This document shows positions 62,309 through 64,000 of a stretch of 64,000 nt of DNA, one piece after another. The position numbers and the translations under genes are program-made. The notes beneath the pieces are model-generated. The model made no database searches, was not told the DNA's origin, and saw nothing but the letters and a program-made list of their open reading frames with translations. Location of the stretch: positions 1 to 64,000 of the forward strand of contig CAYUNE010000028.1 of assembly GCA_964446115.1 (NCBI GenBank), written 5' to 3'. The first letter of the stretch is position 1; every line of letters begins with the position of its first letter. The DNA comes from CAYUNE01 sp964446115. GTDB lineage: Bacteria > Desulfobacterota > Desulfobulbia > Desulfobulbales > Desulfobulbaceae.

Positions 62309-63418
62309 ATGAAGCCGGGCGAAAACGATAAGATCAATATCATCGTCACCGGCGGCGGAACCGGCGGACATCTTTTCCCGGGTATTGCCGCGGCAGAGGG
62401 CTTACGGGAACGACTGCCCGGCTGCAATATCATGTTCATCGGCACCCGGCGTCACCTGGACAAGAGCACCCTGTCCCGCTATCCCTACACCATCGCCACC
62501 ATCAGCTGTCGGGGGCTCAAGGGCAAAGGGTTGCCGGCGCGCCTCACCGCTTTGCTCCAGTTGCCGCCGGCGGTTGTGTCCGCCGTCGGCCATATCCGCT
62601 CCCACCGCTCCGTGCTCGTTTTCGGAGTCGGCGGGTATGTAACCGGTCCGGTTCTGCTGGCGGCGAAACTGCTGGGCATTCCAACCTGCATCCACGAGCA
62701 GAATGCCGTTCCGGGTATGGCCAACAGAATGCTCTCCCGCTTTGTGGACAGAATTTTCATTTCCATTCCGGTGGAGGAAAATATCTTTCCATCGAAAAAA
62801 ACCGTTCTCACCGGCAATCCCGTCCGCCGGGAAATCATTGCAGCCGCCGCCAAACCACGCCCGGACAAAGGAGAAAAACAAACCCTCCTGGTCCTTGGCG
62901 GCAGCCAGGGCGCCCATAGTATCAACATGTTGATGATCAAGGCAGCGGGCATGATCAAGAACAACCTGCGCTCACCCTTCTTCATTCTGCACCAGTCCGG
63001 CGGCAAGGACCTGGAACAGGTGCGTCGATGTTATCGGGAAATGGGAATTAAGGCCCGGGTGGAAGAATTTTTCCATGACATGGCCGCAGCCTATAGCCAA
63101 GCCGACCTGGTGGTCTCCCGGGCCGGGGCGACCACCCTGGCGGAACTGTCGGTAATGGGATTGCCCGCTCTGCTCATTCCTTACCCCTACGCCGCCGACA
63201 ACCACCAGGAAAAAAACGCCGGGTACTACACTGAAGGAGGCGGGGCAATGCTGCTCAAACAATCGGATTTAACGGGAAAAATACTTGCGACAAATATCAT
63301 CGCCTGCTTGAAGAATCCGGACAAATTGCATACAATGAGTGATTGCATGAAAGAGCTAGGCCGTCCGGAAGCCACCAAGGTTCTCGTTGATAATTTATTG
63401 GAATTAATAAAAATTTAA
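62309..63418 (+). CDS. murG: Lipid II synthase MurG
   Basis: A 369-residue GT28 glycosyltransferase that adds GlcNAc to lipid I: GGGTGGHLFPGIAAAEGL, FGVGGYVTGPVLLAAK, HEQNAVPGMANR, LGGSQGAHSIN and VVSRAGATTLAELS. It lies directly after murD without ftsW. Confidence 0.97.
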   Translation: MKPGENDKINIIVTGGGTGGHLFPGIAAAEGLRERLPGCNIMFIGTRRHLDKSTLSRYPYTIATISCRGLKGKGLPARLTALLQLPPAVVSAVGHIRSHRSVLVFGVGGYVTGPVLLAAKLLGIPTCIHEQNAVPGMANRMLSRFVDRIFISIPVEENIFPSKKTVLTGNPVRREIIAAAAKPRPDKGEKQTLLVLGGSQGAHSINMLMIKAAGMIKNNLRSPFFILHQSGGKDLEQVRRCYREMGIKARVEEFFHDMAAAYSQADLVVSRAGATTLAELSVMGLPALLIPYPYAADNHQEKNAGYYTEGGGAMLLKQSDLTGKILATNIIACLKNPDKLHTMSDCMKELGRPEATKVLVDNLLELIKI

Positions 63419-63467
63419 ACTTCGTCAAAAGACAGAAAAAGACTCGACCCAGCCACAAATAAAACTG

Positions 63468-64000
63468 ATGTATAACAAAAACAAACAGATCCACTTTGTC
63501 GGCATCGGCGGCATCGGTATGAGTGGTATAGCCGAGTTGCTTCTCAACCTCGGTTACCGGGTCAGCGGCTCGGATCTCCACCAGTCCGAGATTACCAGAA
63601 GGCTGGAACGGCTCGGAGCGGTGATCCGCATCGGTCACCGACCGGAATGGTCCGTGGGAGTGGATGTCATGGTCACCTCTTCAGCCATTGCCCCGGACAA
63701 CCCGGAGGTGGCCACCGCCATGGCCAACCAGGTGCCGGTCATCCAGCGCGCCGAAATGCTGGCCGAACTCATGCGGCTGAAAAAATACGGGATCGGCATC
63801 GCCGGCAGCCACGGCAAGACCTCCACCTCTTCCCTGGTTTCCTGGCTGCTCTACAAGGCCGGACTTGATCCCACCGTGGTTGTGGGCGGCAAGGTGGACA
63901 GCCTGGGCGGCAATGCCAAGCTGGGTGCCGGAGAATTTCTGGTGGCCGAAGCCGACGAGAGCGACGGCTCTTTCCTCAAACTGGATCCGGTGATCGAGGT
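63468..64000 (+). CDS. murC: UDP-N-acetylmuramate--L-alanine ligase, 5' part
   Basis: The first 177 or so codons of MurC, cut by the window end. It shows IHFVGIGGIGMSGIAELLLNLG, GSDLHQSE, the ATP loop GIAGSHGKTSTSSLVSW and VAEADESDGSFL. It adds L-Ala to UDP-MurNAc. The start ATG lies 49 bases after murG. Confidence 0.96.
   Translation, partial: MYNKNKQIHFVGIGGIGMSGIAELLLNLGYRVSGSDLHQSEITRRLERLGAVIRIGHRPEWSVGVDVMVTSSAIAPDNPEVATAMANQVPVIQRAEMLAELMRLKKYGIGIAGSHGKTSTSSLVSWLLYKAGLDPTVVVGGKVDSLGGNAKLGAGEFLVAEADESDGSFLKLDPVIE

Noticed and set aside
1..64000. CRISPR arrays, insertion sequences and integrated elements
   Set aside because: No regularly spaced repeats, transposase or integrase genes, or terminal inverted repeats were seen.

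Overview
This is a G+C-rich, gene-dense bacterial chromosome segment with no sign of prophage, transposon, CRISPR array or rRNA. The gene set points to a Gram-negative anaerobe, most likely a Desulfobacterota member, possibly Desulfobulbia-like. The evidence is a Tol system, meso-DAP-type MurE, LolB-like and TonB/TolA-type proteins, a DUF39-type homocysteine biosynthesis protein, a NifU_N plus GGGtGRT pair, a TIGR03960/DUF2344 radical SAM protein and a LarE homologue. The taxonomic placement is inference from gene content only.

Layout. 1-6.3 kb: a methylthioribose/5-deoxyribose phosphate salvage pair (mtnA plus a FucA-like aldolase, minus strand) beside a divergent Fbp-type ABC importer (binding protein, fused double permease, ATPase). 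6.4-13.5 kb: small unknowns, a NapH/CcoG-like 4Fe-4S membrane protein, the NifU_N/GGGtGRT pair, RadC, an exported MsrA-MsrB fusion, YjbQ, tRNA-His, a zinc-ribbon protein and a 33-residue membrane peptide. 13.7-18.6 kb: two unusual fusions, prephenate dehydratase-ACT-prephenate dehydrogenase and an MrfA-like helicase joined to an MrfB-like exonuclease. 18.5-25.5 kb (minus): SH3 protein, TlyA, CpoB, TolB, TolA, TolR, TolQ, a Sel1 protein and tRNA-Pro; no pal gene lies in the cluster. 25.7-40.5 kb: HU, LarE, DUF39, PheA, MoaA, TsaD, DUF2062, RsmA, Fe-ADH, GlgB, radical SAM and AMIN proteins. 40.6-50.5 kb (minus): one long co-directional run ffh-rpsP-khpA-rimM-trmD-SPOUT methylase-rplS-rnhB-yraN-pdxA-tmk-TPR lipoprotein-LolB-like, headed by a perfect consensus promoter. 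51-52.5 kb: ArfB, L28 and a small unknown. 52.6-64 kb: the division/cell-wall (dcw) cluster mraZ-rsmH-ftsL-ftsI-murE/murF-mraY-murD-murG-murC, cut by the window end.

The most interesting signal is in the dcw cluster. The gene at the ftsI position is an intact 621-codon frame with the membrane anchor, dimerisation domain, transpeptidase fold remnants and a PASTA domain, but all three penicillin-binding catalytic motifs are gone. The nucleophile serine aligns without gaps to Val290 and the SxxK lysine to Asp293. The cluster also lacks ftsW: only 31 bases separate murD from murG. The septal transpeptidase and its SEDS glycosyltransferase partner therefore both seem to be missing from their usual places, which suggests either a relocated pair or an altered septal synthesis machine with a pseudo-enzyme scaffold. 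MurE and MurF are one polypeptide. Upstream of mraZ is a 10-bp-periodic TGG operator over a promoter, and a second, inverted copy lies about 250 bp further upstream.
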